From contig CAKRIN010000006.1 in assembly GCA_934343805.1 (NCBI GenBank), positions 1-64,000 on the forward strand: 64,000 nt of DNA. Reading direction: 5' to 3'. Origin of the DNA: an uncultured Lachnospira sp. Lineage in GTDB: Bacteria > Bacillota > Clostridia > Lachnospirales > Lachnospiraceae. How positions within the stretch are numbered: position 1 is the first letter of the stretch; every line of letters begins with the position of its first letter. The translations under genes and the position numbers were made by a program. Shown here in pieces: positions 18,529-27,241 of the stretch. The notes beneath the pieces are model-generated. The model was given only the letters and a program-made list of their open reading frames with translations, ran no database searches and was not told the DNA's origin.

Positions 18529-19148
18529 TATGCATACACCTCCTCTAATTTTTCAACAGCAGCCTTAGTAACTACTAATGTCTCATACTTTAATACATCG
18601 TATGTGTTGATTTCGTTAGTAGCTGAAACCTTAACTGTAGGAATGTTTCTTCCTGAAAGAACTACGTTCTTGTTTTCGCCTTCGATAACTACTAAAGCCT
18701 TATCAACCTTTAAGTTGCTCATAACTTCTGCGAATTTCTTTGTCTTAACTTCGTCAAGGTTAAATGCATCAAGAACTACGATCTTGTTGTCAGCAACCTT
18801 TGATGATAATGCAGAAAGAAGAGCGATTCTCTTTTCCTTCTTATTCATCTTAAATGAATAATCTCTTGGCTTTGGTGCAAATACAACACCACCGCCTGTC
18901 CACTGTGGAGATCTTGTAGAACCCTGTCTTGCGTGACCAGTTCCTTTCTGTCTCCAAGGTTTTCTTCCGCCACCAGAAACTTCTGAACGTGTCTTTGCGC
19001 TCTGTGTTCCCTGACGATTATTTGCAAGCTGGTTAACTACTGCCATGTGTACAAGATGTTCGTTAACTTCTACACCAAATACAGCATCATTTAATTCGAT
19101 TGAACCAACTTCTTTGCCTTCAATATTGTAAACAGATACGTTTGCCAT
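18528..19148 (-). CDS. rplD: 50S ribosomal protein L4
   Basis: Large-subunit protein that reaches into the exit tunnel; in E. coli it represses the S10 operon. The 206 aa protein has the tunnel-loop motif [19 protein letters not shown] and [20 protein letters not shown]. The loop matches wild type at common macrolide-resistance positions. The ATG follows GAAGGAGGACCACACAG. It lies between rplC and rplW. Confidence 0.97.
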   Translation of the reverse strand: MANVSVYNIEGKEVGSIELNDAVFGVEVNEHLVHMAVVNQLANNRQGTQSAKTRSEVSGGGRKPWRQKGTGHARQGSTRSPQWTGGGVVFAPKPRDYSFKMNKKEKRIALLSALSSKVADNKIVVLDAFNLDEVKTKKFAEVMSNLKVDKALVVIEGENKNVVLSGRNIPTVKVSATNEINTYDVLKYETLVVTKAAVEKLEEVYA

Positions 19149-19176
19149 CTGTGTGGTCCTCCTTCCTTAGCAAAAA

Positions 19177-19812
19177 CTACTTAGCAGCTTTTACTGTTTC
19201 TTTCAGTGTTACTAATGATTTCTTAGGTCCAGGTACTGCACCCTTAACTAAGATTACGTTGTTTTCAACATCAACTCTTACTACTTCAAGATTCTGGATT
19301 GTGATTCTCTTAGAACCCATATGTCCAGGCATTCCTTTTCCCTTGAATACTCTACCAGGTGTTGTTGCTGATCCGTTTGAACCCTGATGTCTGTGGAACT
19401 TAGAACCATGAGCCATAGGTCCTCTTGACTGGCCTAATCTCTTGATTGCGCCCTGGAAACCTTTACCCTTTGAAATAGCAGTTGCATCAACCTTATCGCC
19501 TGCAGCGAAGATATCAGCCTTGATTTCGTCCTTTACAGAGTACTCTGAAGCGTTCTCAAACTTAAACTCTCTTAAGAATCTCTTGTAAGGAACCTCTGCC
19601 TTATCAAAATGTCCTTTAACAGGCTTGTTTACTAACTTTTCTCTAATGTCAGCAAAACCAACCTGAACTGCATCGTAACCGTCGTTTTCTACTGTCTTAA
19701 CTTGTGTAACAACACAAGGACCAGCCTGAAGAACAGTTACAGGTGTTAAAACACCGTCTTCGTTGAAGATTTGAGTCATTCCGACTTTTGTAGCTAAAAT
19801 TGCCTTCTTCAT
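19177..19812 (-). CDS. rplC: 50S ribosomal protein L3
   Basis: Initiates 50S assembly and reaches towards the peptidyl transferase centre. The 211 aa protein has [39 protein letters not shown] and the motif [20 protein letters not shown]. Residues at pleuromutilin/linezolid-associated positions look ordinary. The ATG follows CAGGAGGAAAATCA. It is preceded by a 166-bp structured spacer after rpsJ. Confidence 0.97.
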   Translation of the reverse strand: MKKAILATKVGMTQIFNEDGVLTPVTVLQAGPCVVTQVKTVENDGYDAVQVGFADIREKLVNKPVKGHFDKAEVPYKRFLREFKFENASEYSVKDEIKADIFAAGDKVDATAISKGKGFQGAIKRLGQSRGPMAHGSKFHRHQGSNGSATTPGRVFKGKGMPGHMGSKRITIQNLEVVRVDVENNVILVKGAVPGPKKSLVTLKETVKAAK

Positions 19813-19978
19813 TGATTTTCCTCCTGTTTAATCTACAGCGGACAAGATGATGTGTGATACACAGCGCATCCTGTCATCCTAGAACAGCTAATATAAGTGG
19901 AACCCGCACCACTGCTTGTTACTTCTATATTAAACCCTTAGGATTATTGCTTTAATAATGAAAAATTCCAGATAATGA
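19813..19978 (-). ncRNA. Structured spacer between rpsJ and rplC, candidate regulatory RNA
   Basis: This 166-bp spacer is long for the S10 operon and holds no ORF. On the minus strand it can form two nested hairpins. One pairs 19841-19849 with 19867-19875, with an inner TGTGT/ACACA stem (19851-19855 with 19859-19863). The other pairs 19890-19895 with 19926-19931, with an inner AGTGG/CCACT stem (19896-19900 with 19909-19913). There is no T-run after either, so they are not plain terminators. I cannot match it to a named leader class. Confidence 0.45.
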
Positions 19979-20293
19979 TTAGTTCATTACCTTAAGATTG
20001 ATGAATACACCAGCTGGCATCTCTAACTTAGATAATGCATCTACAGTCTTCTGAGATGGTGATAATACATCGATAAGTCTCTTGTGAGTTCTCTGCTCAA
20101 ACTGTTCTCTTGAATCCTTGTACTTGTGAACAGCTCTAAGAATAGTAACAACTTCCTTCTTTGTTGGAAGAGGTACTGGACCACTCACCTGTGCTCCTGT
20201 CTTCTTAGCAGTTTCGATGATTTTCTTAGCTGACTGATCAATCAACTGATGATCGTAAGCCTTCAGAGTAATTCTGATTACCTGATTTGCCAT
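19979..20293 (-). CDS. rpsJ: 30S ribosomal protein S10
   Basis: 30S head protein, also the NusE partner of NusB in antitermination. The 104 aa protein has [36 protein letters not shown] and the conserved [14 protein letters not shown]. The ATG follows GAAGGAGGCGACTTTTTTT. It is the first gene of the S10-spc-alpha operon, behind a long leader and a clear promoter. Confidence 0.97.
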
Positions 20294-20550
20294 AAAAAAA
20301 GTCGCCTCCTTCGCACTTTATTGTTTAAGTACGACAAGCGGTGACTGTACACACTCCCACGCGTATCATATAGTCTCATTCATAATTCGACCCACGCGCG
20401 TCATTTCTGCGAATTGCAGATGATTTTGGTACAGTGACTTGTCGCCAGTTTCTTCGCCGGAGATATCCTCCAGCATTGACATTCGCTCCACGGAAAACCT
20501 GCTCTATTCAAGCAGCAACCTCACGCTTCACAGCTATCAATGTCACAGCA
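20294..20550 (-). ncRNA. S10-operon leader RNA (5' UTR of rpsJ)
   Basis: The predicted 5' UTR of about 255 nt is GC-richer than its surroundings and highly structured. A long-range helix joins CGACAAG and CTGTAC near the start of rpsJ (20332-20338 and 20345-20350) to their complements at 20438-20444 and 20429-20434. It encloses a TCTGC/GCAGA hairpin (20406-20420) and a repeated ACGCG-TGGG element. A CTGCT/AGCAG hairpin lies near the 5' end (20499-20515). The role is probably autoregulation of the S10 operon, by analogy with L4 control in E. coli; the ligand here is unknown. Confidence 0.6.
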
Positions 20551-20556
20551 AGTATT

Positions 20557-20585
20557 AATATACACTACTCTTAATATAAAATCAA
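20557..20585 (-). promoter_or_regulatory. Promoter of the S10-spc-alpha operon
   Basis: On the minus strand, TTGATT (20580-20585) and TATATT (20557-20562) are 17 bases apart, about 265 bases upstream of the rpsJ start codon and just after the terminator of the preceding gene. It is the only good sigma-A match in the region. Confidence 0.75.
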
Positions 20586-20611
20586 CAACAAAAATTGTTT
20601 TTTTTTTAGAA

Positions 20612-20645
20612 CAAAAGAGGTCCGTGATATTACTCACGGGCCTCT
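20612..20645 (-). terminator. Terminator after the zinc-ribbon gene
   Basis: On the minus strand, AGAGGCCCGTGA and TCACGGACCTCT form a 12-bp stem with one mismatch and a 6-nt loop, followed by TTTTGTTC. It isolates the zinc-ribbon gene from the S10 operon promoter. Confidence 0.88.
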
Positions 20646-20666
20646 GTAATCTTCCTGCTATCTGTC

Positions 20667-22052
20667 TTAGAAATAAATTCCCAAATAAACTGAACTCATC
20701 TTCCACTTTCCATTCTCATACTTATAGTATACATATGAAGAGCTGTTAGAATTAGTCTTATCATAGCTCTTTGAATCATTGTTATACTTATATGTATATG
20801 AATATCCTATCTTGAATGATACCTTAACTGTTGGGCAGCCATCTTTAGAATCTACTCTGTATGAAGTTTCTGATAATGATGCATTAAATGTTGTAATCTT
20901 AAAATTACTAATCTGCTTATATGTTGGATTGAAATCATCCACAAGGTCCTTATACTCAGACTTAACAGATGATGGATCAGATGAAATAACCTTATCACTT
21001 ACTGAAGAAAAATCACTCTTCTTCTGAGCTGCATTTATTAACGCAGTAACATCTTCTTTCGCCTGATCTTTAAGAGAATCAACCTTATCACTTGAAAACT
21101 TAATATCATATGAACTTATTGATGTTGAGAACTCATCATATGATGGATAAATAGTTTCTGTATACTCTTCTGTGAAATCACTAGTTACCTTAATTTCATT
21201 AGATCCATTAAATAAATATGGAATTTTATATACATCGTAGCTTGAGCTCTTATCTGTTGCAGCAGTATCCTTATATGACTCATTTACAGCAACTCCGTTA
21301 ATTGTAAGAGCAAGTCCCTTAGGAACACTAACCTGGCAGTCCTTAACAGTAACACCCTCTGTGCTTACTTTGTATTTCTTGAAGAATAACATGTAATGCT
21401 TATCTGTTACTGTAAGTAATAAATCTTCTGTCTCTGCTCCAGTTGCTGTTGTATATACTACATTAACAGCCTTATTACCTGGAAGTCTTCCTATTGATGA
21501 GAAACCATCTGTAACCTTAACCTTGCCAACCTTCTGTCCCTTAGCATCAGCATGAACAGTTACAAATGCATCCTTAGTAAGAAATTCACTGTCTGGAAGC
21601 TTAATGAGTGAATATGCTGTAGACCAGTCACACTCTTCAACTGCTCTCACATACTTCTCAGCTGTCTTCTTATAATTAGTTACGCTGCTTCCTACGCAAA
21701 GGAATACAATAAATGCTACAATAACCGCTGCAACTGCTGATGAAATTATAATAAGCTTCTTAGTCACTTTAAATGGCAATTTAAACGACTTTGCTCCAGC
21801 TGGTGCTGCCTGCTGTTCTGTTGCATATGTTAAATGTGGTTCTCCATATACCTGCTGTCCATCAACTGGCTGCTGTGTATATACGCCCTGTGACTGATTA
21901 TCAGCCTGGGCAACTGGTGTTTCTGTAACTGGTGCCTGAGCAGATGGTGCTTCTGGCTGTACCTGATTCACATCGACTGTAAGTGATGTTCCGCAATTTG
22001 CGCAAAATGCTGCGCCTTCTTCATTGTTTGTTCCACAATTAGGACAAAACAT
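20667..22052 (-). CDS. Zinc-ribbon membrane protein, TcaA-like architecture
   Basis: The 461 aa protein has an N-terminal zinc ribbon (Cys3, 6, 17, 20), a Pro/Gln/Ala-rich linker to about residue 88, one transmembrane helix at 100-122, and an extracellular region of about 340 residues rich in Ser, Tyr, Lys and Asp. The outer region has repeated small domains (one with GLALTINGVAVNES) and ends in a soluble-looking domain. This layout resembles TcaA-type proteins, in which the ribbon is cytoplasmic and the rest faces the cell surface. The function is unknown; a cell-envelope role is inferred. It has its own promoter and terminator. Confidence 0.75.
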   Translation of the reverse strand: MFCPNCGTNNEEGAAFCANCGTSLTVDVNQVQPEAPSAQAPVTETPVAQADNQSQGVYTQQPVDGQQVYGEPHLTYATEQQAAPAGAKSFKLPFKVTKKLIIISSAVAAVIVAFIVFLCVGSSVTNYKKTAEKYVRAVEECDWSTAYSLIKLPDSEFLTKDAFVTVHADAKGQKVGKVKVTDGFSSIGRLPGNKAVNVVYTTATGAETEDLLLTVTDKHYMLFFKKYKVSTEGVTVKDCQVSVPKGLALTINGVAVNESYKDTAATDKSSSYDVYKIPYLFNGSNEIKVTSDFTEEYTETIYPSYDEFSTSISSYDIKFSSDKVDSLKDQAKEDVTALINAAQKKSDFSSVSDKVISSDPSSVKSEYKDLVDDFNPTYKQISNFKITTFNASLSETSYRVDSKDGCPTVKVSFKIGYSYTYKYNNDSKSYDKTNSNSSSYVYYKYENGKWKMSSVYLGIYF

Positions 22053-22095
22053 AAGTAATCCTCCCTCATATGATTAATATAGTAAAACCTAATTG

Positions 22096-22124
22096 ATAAT
22101 ACCATATTCACCCAAAACTTTCAA
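22096..22124 (-). promoter_or_regulatory. Promoter of the zinc-ribbon gene
   Basis: On the minus strand, TTGAAA (22119-22124) and TATTAT (22096-22101) have 17-bp spacing, directly after the ABC-F stop codon and about 45 bases before the ATG. Confidence 0.75.
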
Positions 22125-22126
22125 CA

Positions 22127-23959
22127 TCATAACTTGCCTGATTTCTGTCTTTCAATTCTGTCTGCAAGATCATTAAGATATTCCCAGCGTTCCATCTTCT
22201 CTTCAAGCTGCTCTTCTAGCTCATTCTTTTCCTTTGTAAGTTCGTCAAGCTTAGAATAAGATGTTGCATTTTTTATAATCTCATCATCAAGTTCTGCAAT
22301 TTTGTTCTCCAGCTTTTCAATATCATCATCTATTGTCTCATATTCCTTTTGTTCCATATAAGAAAACTTGAGCTTATCCTCATGATTATTATATGCCTGT
22401 TTTTTATTCTGCATCCCTGGTTTCTTTATTTTCCCATTCGATGAATCAGAACCGTTCTGGGATACATTATATATAGAAGAAACACATTTTTCTCTGTAAT
22501 CTGTATAGCCTCCCTCATACTGTGTGAGATGACCTCCCGCTTCAAATGCAAATATTCTGTCCACCACTCTGTCCAGGAAATACCTGTCATGCGAAACTGT
22601 AATTACAATCCCTGCAAATCCATCAAGATATTCCTCAAGAATCTCCAAAGTTTCAATATCAAGGTCATTAGTTGGTTCATCAAGAATAAGCACATTAGGA
22701 GCACTCATAAGAACACTTAAAAGATACAGTCTTCTCTTTTCTCCACCGGAAAGCTTGCTAATAGGAGTCCATTGCTGCTTCGGTGTAAAAAGAAACTTTT
22801 CGCACATTTGTGATGCTGTCGCTTTTCCATCAGCAGTCGTAACATACTCTCCTATACTTCTGACAAATTCAAGAACAGTCTGTCCATCATCAAGCGGTTC
22901 ATTTTCCTGCATAAAATATCCGATTCTCACAGTTTCTCCAACTTCAACACTACCGCTGTCCGGTTCAAGCTGCCCTGCAATAATTTTCATCAGTGTTGAT
23001 TTTCCACAGCCATTATCGCCAACAATACCAATTCTGTCATCTCTTAGAAAAATGTAAGTAAAATCATCAATTATTGTACGTTCTCCAAAGCTTTTGCAAA
23101 TGTTGCAAAGCTCTACAGTTTTTCTTCCAAGCCTGCTGCTGACCGAATTCATATCCATAAGCTGCTTGTCAAACTTTGCTCTCGCCTGCTTTGAAGCTTC
23201 TTTCATGTCCTCAAATCTGTCAATTCGTGCCTGCTGCTTAGTAGAACGTGCCTGGCAACCCCTTCTTATCCACGCAAGTTCCTTTCTTAATATGTTCTGC
23301 CTTTTAGCCTCTGTGGCCCTTTCCATCTCCTCCCTCTGTGTCTTTAGTTCAAGAAATCCGGAATAATTCGTATCATAGCTGTATAAAGAAGCCTTATCCA
23401 GCTCAACAATCCTGTTTGTTACATTATCAAGGAAATATCTGTCATGAGTAACCATGATAAGCTCTCCCTTAAAATTCTTAATAAACTGTTCAAGCCATAG
23501 AACCATATCATTATCAAGGTGGTTAGTCGGTTCGTCAAGAATAAGAAGTCTTGCAGGCTCAACAAGAGTTCTTGCAAGCGCAGCCCTCTTCTTCTGTCCA
23601 CCAGACAAAATGTTCATCATAGCATCATGATTCTTTATTCCAAGCTTGTTAAGAATTTCCTTGGCACGAGGCTGGCTATCTGCATGTTTTCCCCGCATAA
23701 CATATTGCAAAACATTTTCGTCATCGTAAAACAATGGCGTCTGTGCAAGATATGCTAGTTCGATTCCTTTACCCTTAACAACCTGTCCCTCATCCGGTTC
23801 TTCAATCCCGGCAATAATCTTCAAAAGCGTTGACTTGCCAGTTCCATTTACTCCGATAAGACCTATCTTATCTCCGCTATTAATGCCAAGGCTTATATTA
23901 TTAAAAAGTTCCTTTTCTCCATAGGTCTTACTGACCTTCTCAACATTTAATATATTCAC
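22127..23959 (-). CDS. ABC-F family ATPase (Uup/YfmR type)
   Basis: A soluble twin-ABC protein without membrane domains. ABC-F proteins act on the ribosomal E site to relieve stalls or protect from drugs. The first ABC domain has GVNGTGKST, LSGGQKKRAALA and LLILDEPTNHLD; the second has GDNGCGKST, LSGGEKRRLYLL and VLILDEPTNDLD. Between them lies the linker with ELAWIRRGCQAR typical of Uup/YfmR, and the C terminus is a coiled coil (about residues 535-605). This supports a Uup/YfmR-like housekeeping factor rather than an antibiotic-resistance type. The start is GTG, after CGGAGATCAAT. It follows the SulP gene by 20 bp and is probably co-transcribed. Confidence 0.9.
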   Translation of the reverse strand: MNILNVEKVSKTYGEKELFNNISLGINSGDKIGLIGVNGTGKSTLLKIIAGIEEPDEGQVVKGKGIELAYLAQTPLFYDDENVLQYVMRGKHADSQPRAKEILNKLGIKNHDAMMNILSGGQKKRAALARTLVEPARLLILDEPTNHLDNDMVLWLEQFIKNFKGELIMVTHDRYFLDNVTNRIVELDKASLYSYDTNYSGFLELKTQREEMERATEAKRQNILRKELAWIRRGCQARSTKQQARIDRFEDMKEASKQARAKFDKQLMDMNSVSSRLGRKTVELCNICKSFGERTIIDDFTYIFLRDDRIGIVGDNGCGKSTLMKIIAGQLEPDSGSVEVGETVRIGYFMQENEPLDDGQTVLEFVRSIGEYVTTADGKATASQMCEKFLFTPKQQWTPISKLSGGEKRRLYLLSVLMSAPNVLILDEPTNDLDIETLEILEEYLDGFAGIVITVSHDRYFLDRVVDRIFAFEAGGHLTQYEGGYTDYREKCVSSIYNVSQNGSDSSNGKIKKPGMQNKKQAYNNHEDKLKFSYMEQKEYETIDDDIEKLENKIAELDDEIIKNATSYSKLDELTKEKNELEEQLEEKMERWEYLNDLADRIERQKSGKL

Positions 23960-23979
23960 ATTGATCTCCGTTATATAAA

Positions 23980-26193
23980 TTATTTATCATCATCTGAAAG
24001 ATTATAGAAATTCTTAAGCTTTTGTGCAAGCTCCGGATCTCTCTTCTTCAAATGTTCAAAATGCTTTCTCTTCTGCTCCATCATATGCTCATATGCATAC
24101 GGATTGTGCATCTTCACCCGGGCAAGCATTTCCTTTCTGTGTTCCTTAAGCATATGAATTGCATCAGGATTAATCTGTGCCAGCTTTTTCTCAACAATAA
24201 CACGACGCTCATCAATTCTCTTCTCAATATCATCAATATCAAGATTCGGATATTTCTTATCATCAAACAAATGCATCTCAAGTCGCTCAAGCAGTTCATC
24301 TTCATCAAATAGTCCGATTCTTCCCCATGCAGCATGCTTCTCTGCATCCACAATAACATTTTCTTCGTCCTTCTTGACATTGCCAATCTCTGCTGCCATC
24401 TCTGCTGCCATCTTCTCAAGCCATTCATCAGCATCCGCGCCAAATGCCCACTCAATCTCAGCAAGTCTCTCATTATCCTCATGCGCCTCGCCTGAATCTA
24501 CCTGCTCATTTTCGCTCTCCTCAACCGGATAAGGCCTGTCAAGTCCTGCATCTCTTAATGCAAGTGGAATTGTTCTTCTCACAACTCCCTTTTCAACAAG
24601 TTCTTCCGCTCCCAGCTCTCTTAACTGATCATTGAGCGTGTGTGCGTGTTCCGTAATATAAAGACTTATATTCTTCTTTTCTAGCGATTTATATAAAGAC
24701 ATAAGTCTGTCAACCGCCGTTACATCAATAGAACCGACTCCTCCAGCGTCTACAATTACCCATTTAGTATCTTCGTCAACATTTTTCTCTATATCTTCAA
24801 CAAATGTATTGATATTAGCAAAGAATAGTGCTCCATTAAATCTGTATATAACTGTGCCATTTATCTTCTTGACATTGCGGTATCTGTTAAGACTATAGAA
24901 ACCTTCCTGTCCTGGTATTACTCCAAGAAATGTTCTTGGTGGTTCAACTGCTTTTACGATAACAGCAATGAATGAAAGAATTACTCCGATTACAACTCCA
25001 TATATCGTACCAAATAGCAGAACCCCTAAGAATGCGCCTACAAATATTGCAAACTCTGTATGATCAGTTTTCCATAGTTTAACCGCAAGCCCAAACTCCG
25101 TAATTCCAATCAGTGCCGCAACAACAATTCCAGTAAGTATCGGCACTGGTAAATACTCAAGAACTGGTGTTCCAAAAAGCACTATAATAAGCATCGTCAG
25201 CGAAGCTGTAATTGACATAACCTGTGATTTACAGCCAAACTGGTCTGCAATTCCTGTTCTTGATACACTTCCATTCAGAGGGCAGCCTCCAATTACAGCG
25301 GAAGCTGCATTGGCAGCTGCATAAGACAGAATCTCCCTGTTATTGCTGACCTTATAGCCATATTTGTTAGCATAATTATTAGTTGCAAGCAGTGTCTGTG
25401 CCATTACAACTCCTGCCACAGACAATCCGAGAAGTATAATCTCTGATGGATTCTTAAGTACAACTGACATATCTGGCAGTGACAATCCCGGCAGTCCCTT
25501 CTCAACATGTGGAAGAAGCTTGACTCCAAGCCTGTCAATGTGGAAAATTCCAGTCGCAAACGCTCCAAGCACCATTAGAAGAACAGACATCGGGAACTTG
25601 GGAATAAACTTCTTTGCAACAAGTATAATCACAACTGTCCCTACTCCAAGCACTGCTGATAACAGATTAAACGATTTCATCTCCCCGGCTATATGTATAA
25701 GAAGCTTTATTGCCTCGCCTGTCCCCGCATTGCCTCCAAAAAGCTTTGCTGCCTGCATAAGAATTATTGTCACGCCAATACCACTTATAAATCCTCCCAT
25801 TACTGGTGTTGATATATAATTGACAATCCTGCCTGCTTTAATAAAAAAGAAAAGCAGTAACCATAATGCTGCAACTAATGTTATTGCTGGAACCACTGCT
25901 TTGGCCTCATCAGATCCAGATGCTATGCCAAGCGTTGCAAGCGTCCCTCCAACAAGTGCTGCCGGAGTTGCATCTACTCCGAACACAAATTGTGGTGAAG
26001 ATGTTATAAGTCCATATATAAGTACCGGAAGAATTGAACAATACAGTCCATATACCGCCGGAAGTCCTGCAATCTGTGCATATCCCATTGATATGGGAAT
26101 AGACACAAGCGCAACTATTATTCCTGACAATACATCCTTTTTTATATTTTTAACACTTATATTTTTCAATACACATCGCCCCTTAACAAACAT
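23980..26193 (-). CDS. SulP/SLC26 family anion transporter with STAS domain and long charged C-terminal extension
   Basis: Integral membrane anion permease. About 10-12 membrane segments span residues 15-420, with family motifs AGLPAVYGLYCSILPVLIYG, GGFISGIGVTIILMQ and CPLNGSVSRTGI. A STAS domain follows at about 435-550 (VIVDAGGVGSIDVTAVDRL). Then comes an unusual tail of about 187 residues very rich in Glu, Asp, Lys and His, with helical, coiled-coil-like stretches. The substrate (sulfate, bicarbonate or another anion) cannot be read. The start is uncertain: the ATG at 26193 has a GGAAAG, while GTG or TTG codons 7-8 codons later follow AAGGGGCGAT. Confidence 0.88.
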   Translation of the reverse strand: MFVKGRCVLKNISVKNIKKDVLSGIIVALVSIPISMGYAQIAGLPAVYGLYCSILPVLIYGLITSSPQFVFGVDATPAALVGGTLATLGIASGSDEAKAVVPAITLVAALWLLLFFFIKAGRIVNYISTPVMGGFISGIGVTIILMQAAKLFGGNAGTGEAIKLLIHIAGEMKSFNLLSAVLGVGTVVIILVAKKFIPKFPMSVLLMVLGAFATGIFHIDRLGVKLLPHVEKGLPGLSLPDMSVVLKNPSEIILLGLSVAGVVMAQTLLATNNYANKYGYKVSNNREILSYAAANAASAVIGGCPLNGSVSRTGIADQFGCKSQVMSITASLTMLIIVLFGTPVLEYLPVPILTGIVVAALIGITEFGLAVKLWKTDHTEFAIFVGAFLGVLLFGTIYGVVIGVILSFIAVIVKAVEPPRTFLGVIPGQEGFYSLNRYRNVKKINGTVIYRFNGALFFANINTFVEDIEKNVDEDTKWVIVDAGGVGSIDVTAVDRLMSLYKSLEKKNISLYITEHAHTLNDQLRELGAEELVEKGVVRRTIPLALRDAGLDRPYPVEESENEQVDSGEAHEDNERLAEIEWAFGADADEWLEKMAAEMAAEIGNVKKDEENVIVDAEKHAAWGRIGLFDEDELLERLEMHLFDDKKYPNLDIDDIEKRIDERRVIVEKKLAQINPDAIHMLKEHRKEMLARVKMHNPYAYEHMMEQKRKHFEHLKKRDPELAQKLKNFYNLSDDDK

Positions 26194-26212
26194 TCATTAG
26201 CTTTCCAATAGA

Positions 26213-26242
26213 AATATATTAACACAAAACCTTCTTATTCAA
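26213..26242 (-). promoter_or_regulatory. Promoter of the SulP-ABC-F unit
   Basis: On the minus strand, TTGAAT (26237-26242) and TATATT (26213-26218) are 18 bases apart, shortly before the SulP start. It is divergent from the methyltransferase promoter. Confidence 0.65.
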
Positions 26243-26257
26243 AACATTTTTGTATGA

Positions 26258-26286
26258 TTGCAGTTATCAATAATTTCGTATATAAT
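26258..26286 (+). promoter_or_regulatory. Promoter of the methyltransferase gene
   Basis: TTGCAG (26258-26263) and TATAAT (26281-26286) have 17-bp spacing on the plus strand. The start codon is 65 bases downstream, after a short G-rich/C-rich hairpin-like stretch at 26301-26320 and AAGGA. Confidence 0.75.
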
Positions 26287-26350
26287 TATTTAATAGCATA
26301 TGGGGGGTGCAACCAACCCGCAAGTTTAATATAGAAAAGGATACTTAATT

Positions 26351-27241
26351 ATGTTTATAGCTGACAACTGGAAAGATTATGAAGTAATAGATACATCTAA
26401 GGGTGAAAAGCTTGAGCGCTGGGGAAAATACATCCTCGTGCGTCCAGACCCTCAGGTAATATGGGATACTCCCAAGAAAGAGCGTGGCTGGAAAGATATG
26501 AATGGTCATTATCACAGAAGTTCTAAAGGTGGCGGTGAATGGGAATTCTTTGACCTTCCACAGCAGTGGCAGATTCACTACAGCAGTCCATCATTTGAGC
26601 AGGAACTTACATTCAATCTGAAACCATTTAGTTTTAAACACACTGGTATATTCCCTGAACAGGCTGCTAACTGGGACTGGTTTGGCAAAATAATCTCTGA
26701 CGCCAAGAAAAAGCGCGGCAATGAACCAGTCAAGGTACTTAATCTGTTTGCATATACTGGTGGTGCAACATTAGCATGTGCAGCTGCAGGTGCCAATGTC
26801 ACTCACGTCGATGCTTCCAAAGGTATAGTTGCATGGGCCAAAGAAAATGCTCAGTCATCCGGACTTATTGACAAACCAATCCGCTGGATAGTTGATGATT
26901 GTGTCAAGTTCGTGGAAAGAGAAATTCGAAGAGGCAATCACTATGATGCCATCATCATGGATCCACCTTCATATGGCCGTGGACCTAAAGGAGAAATCTG
27001 GAAAATAGAAGAAGCCATACACCCGCTTGTTAAGCTTTGTGCACAGCTTCTTTCTGATGAGCCATTATTTTTCCTTATTAATTCATACACAACAGGGCTT
27101 CAGCCAGCAGTCCTTACTTACATGTTGAGCACAGAGCTTAAAAGTTTCGGCGGGCACTGCGATTCCCAGGAAGTTGGTCTTCCTGTTTCAAGTAATGGAC
27201 TTGTCCTTCCATGTGGTGCTTCCGGCCGCTGGATGAAATAA
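26351..27241 (+). CDS. Class I SAM-dependent methyltransferase, RlmI/RlmK-C-like (COG1092 type)
   Basis: The 296 aa protein has a Rossmann SAM-binding motif (LNLFAYTGGATLACAAAGA, about residues 129-147), the acidic residue VTHVDAS at its second strand, and DPPSYGRGPKGE as the catalytic-loop motif. Such a DPPS motif is typical of 23S rRNA methyltransferases of the RlmI/RlmK-C group, and the N-terminal part (WGKYILVRPDPQVIW) matches single-domain Firmicutes members. It lacks an obvious PUA domain. Probably an rRNA modifier; the site is unknown. It is convergent with the NusG-domain-II gene, with the stop codons touching. Confidence 0.85.
   Translation: MFIADNWKDYEVIDTSKGEKLERWGKYILVRPDPQVIWDTPKKERGWKDMNGHYHRSSKGGGEWEFFDLPQQWQIHYSSPSFEQELTFNLKPFSFKHTGIFPEQAANWDWFGKIISDAKKKRGNEPVKVLNLFAYTGGATLACAAAGANVTHVDASKGIVAWAKENAQSSGLIDKPIRWIVDDCVKFVEREIRRGNHYDAIIMDPPSYGRGPKGEIWKIEEAIHPLVKLCAQLLSDEPLFFLINSYTTGLQPAVLTYMLSTELKSFGGHCDSQEVGLPVSSNGLVLPCGASGRWMK

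Noticed and set aside
20599..20610. Run of T residues near the S10 promoter considered as a plus-strand terminator tail or phase-variable tract.
   Set aside because: No plus-strand gene ends here and the tract is not inside a gene or between promoter boxes; it is probably an A-tract upstream element.
22127..23959. Antibiotic-resistance ABC-F gene (Vga/Msr/OptrA type).
   Set aside because: The linker motif ELAWIRRG and the C-terminal coiled coil fit Uup/YfmR-type housekeeping proteins better.
24114..24482. Open frame of 122 codons on the minus strand inside the SulP gene, rich in Arg, Leu and Met.
   Set aside because: It is another frame of the charged C-terminal extension, without ribosome binding site or family features.
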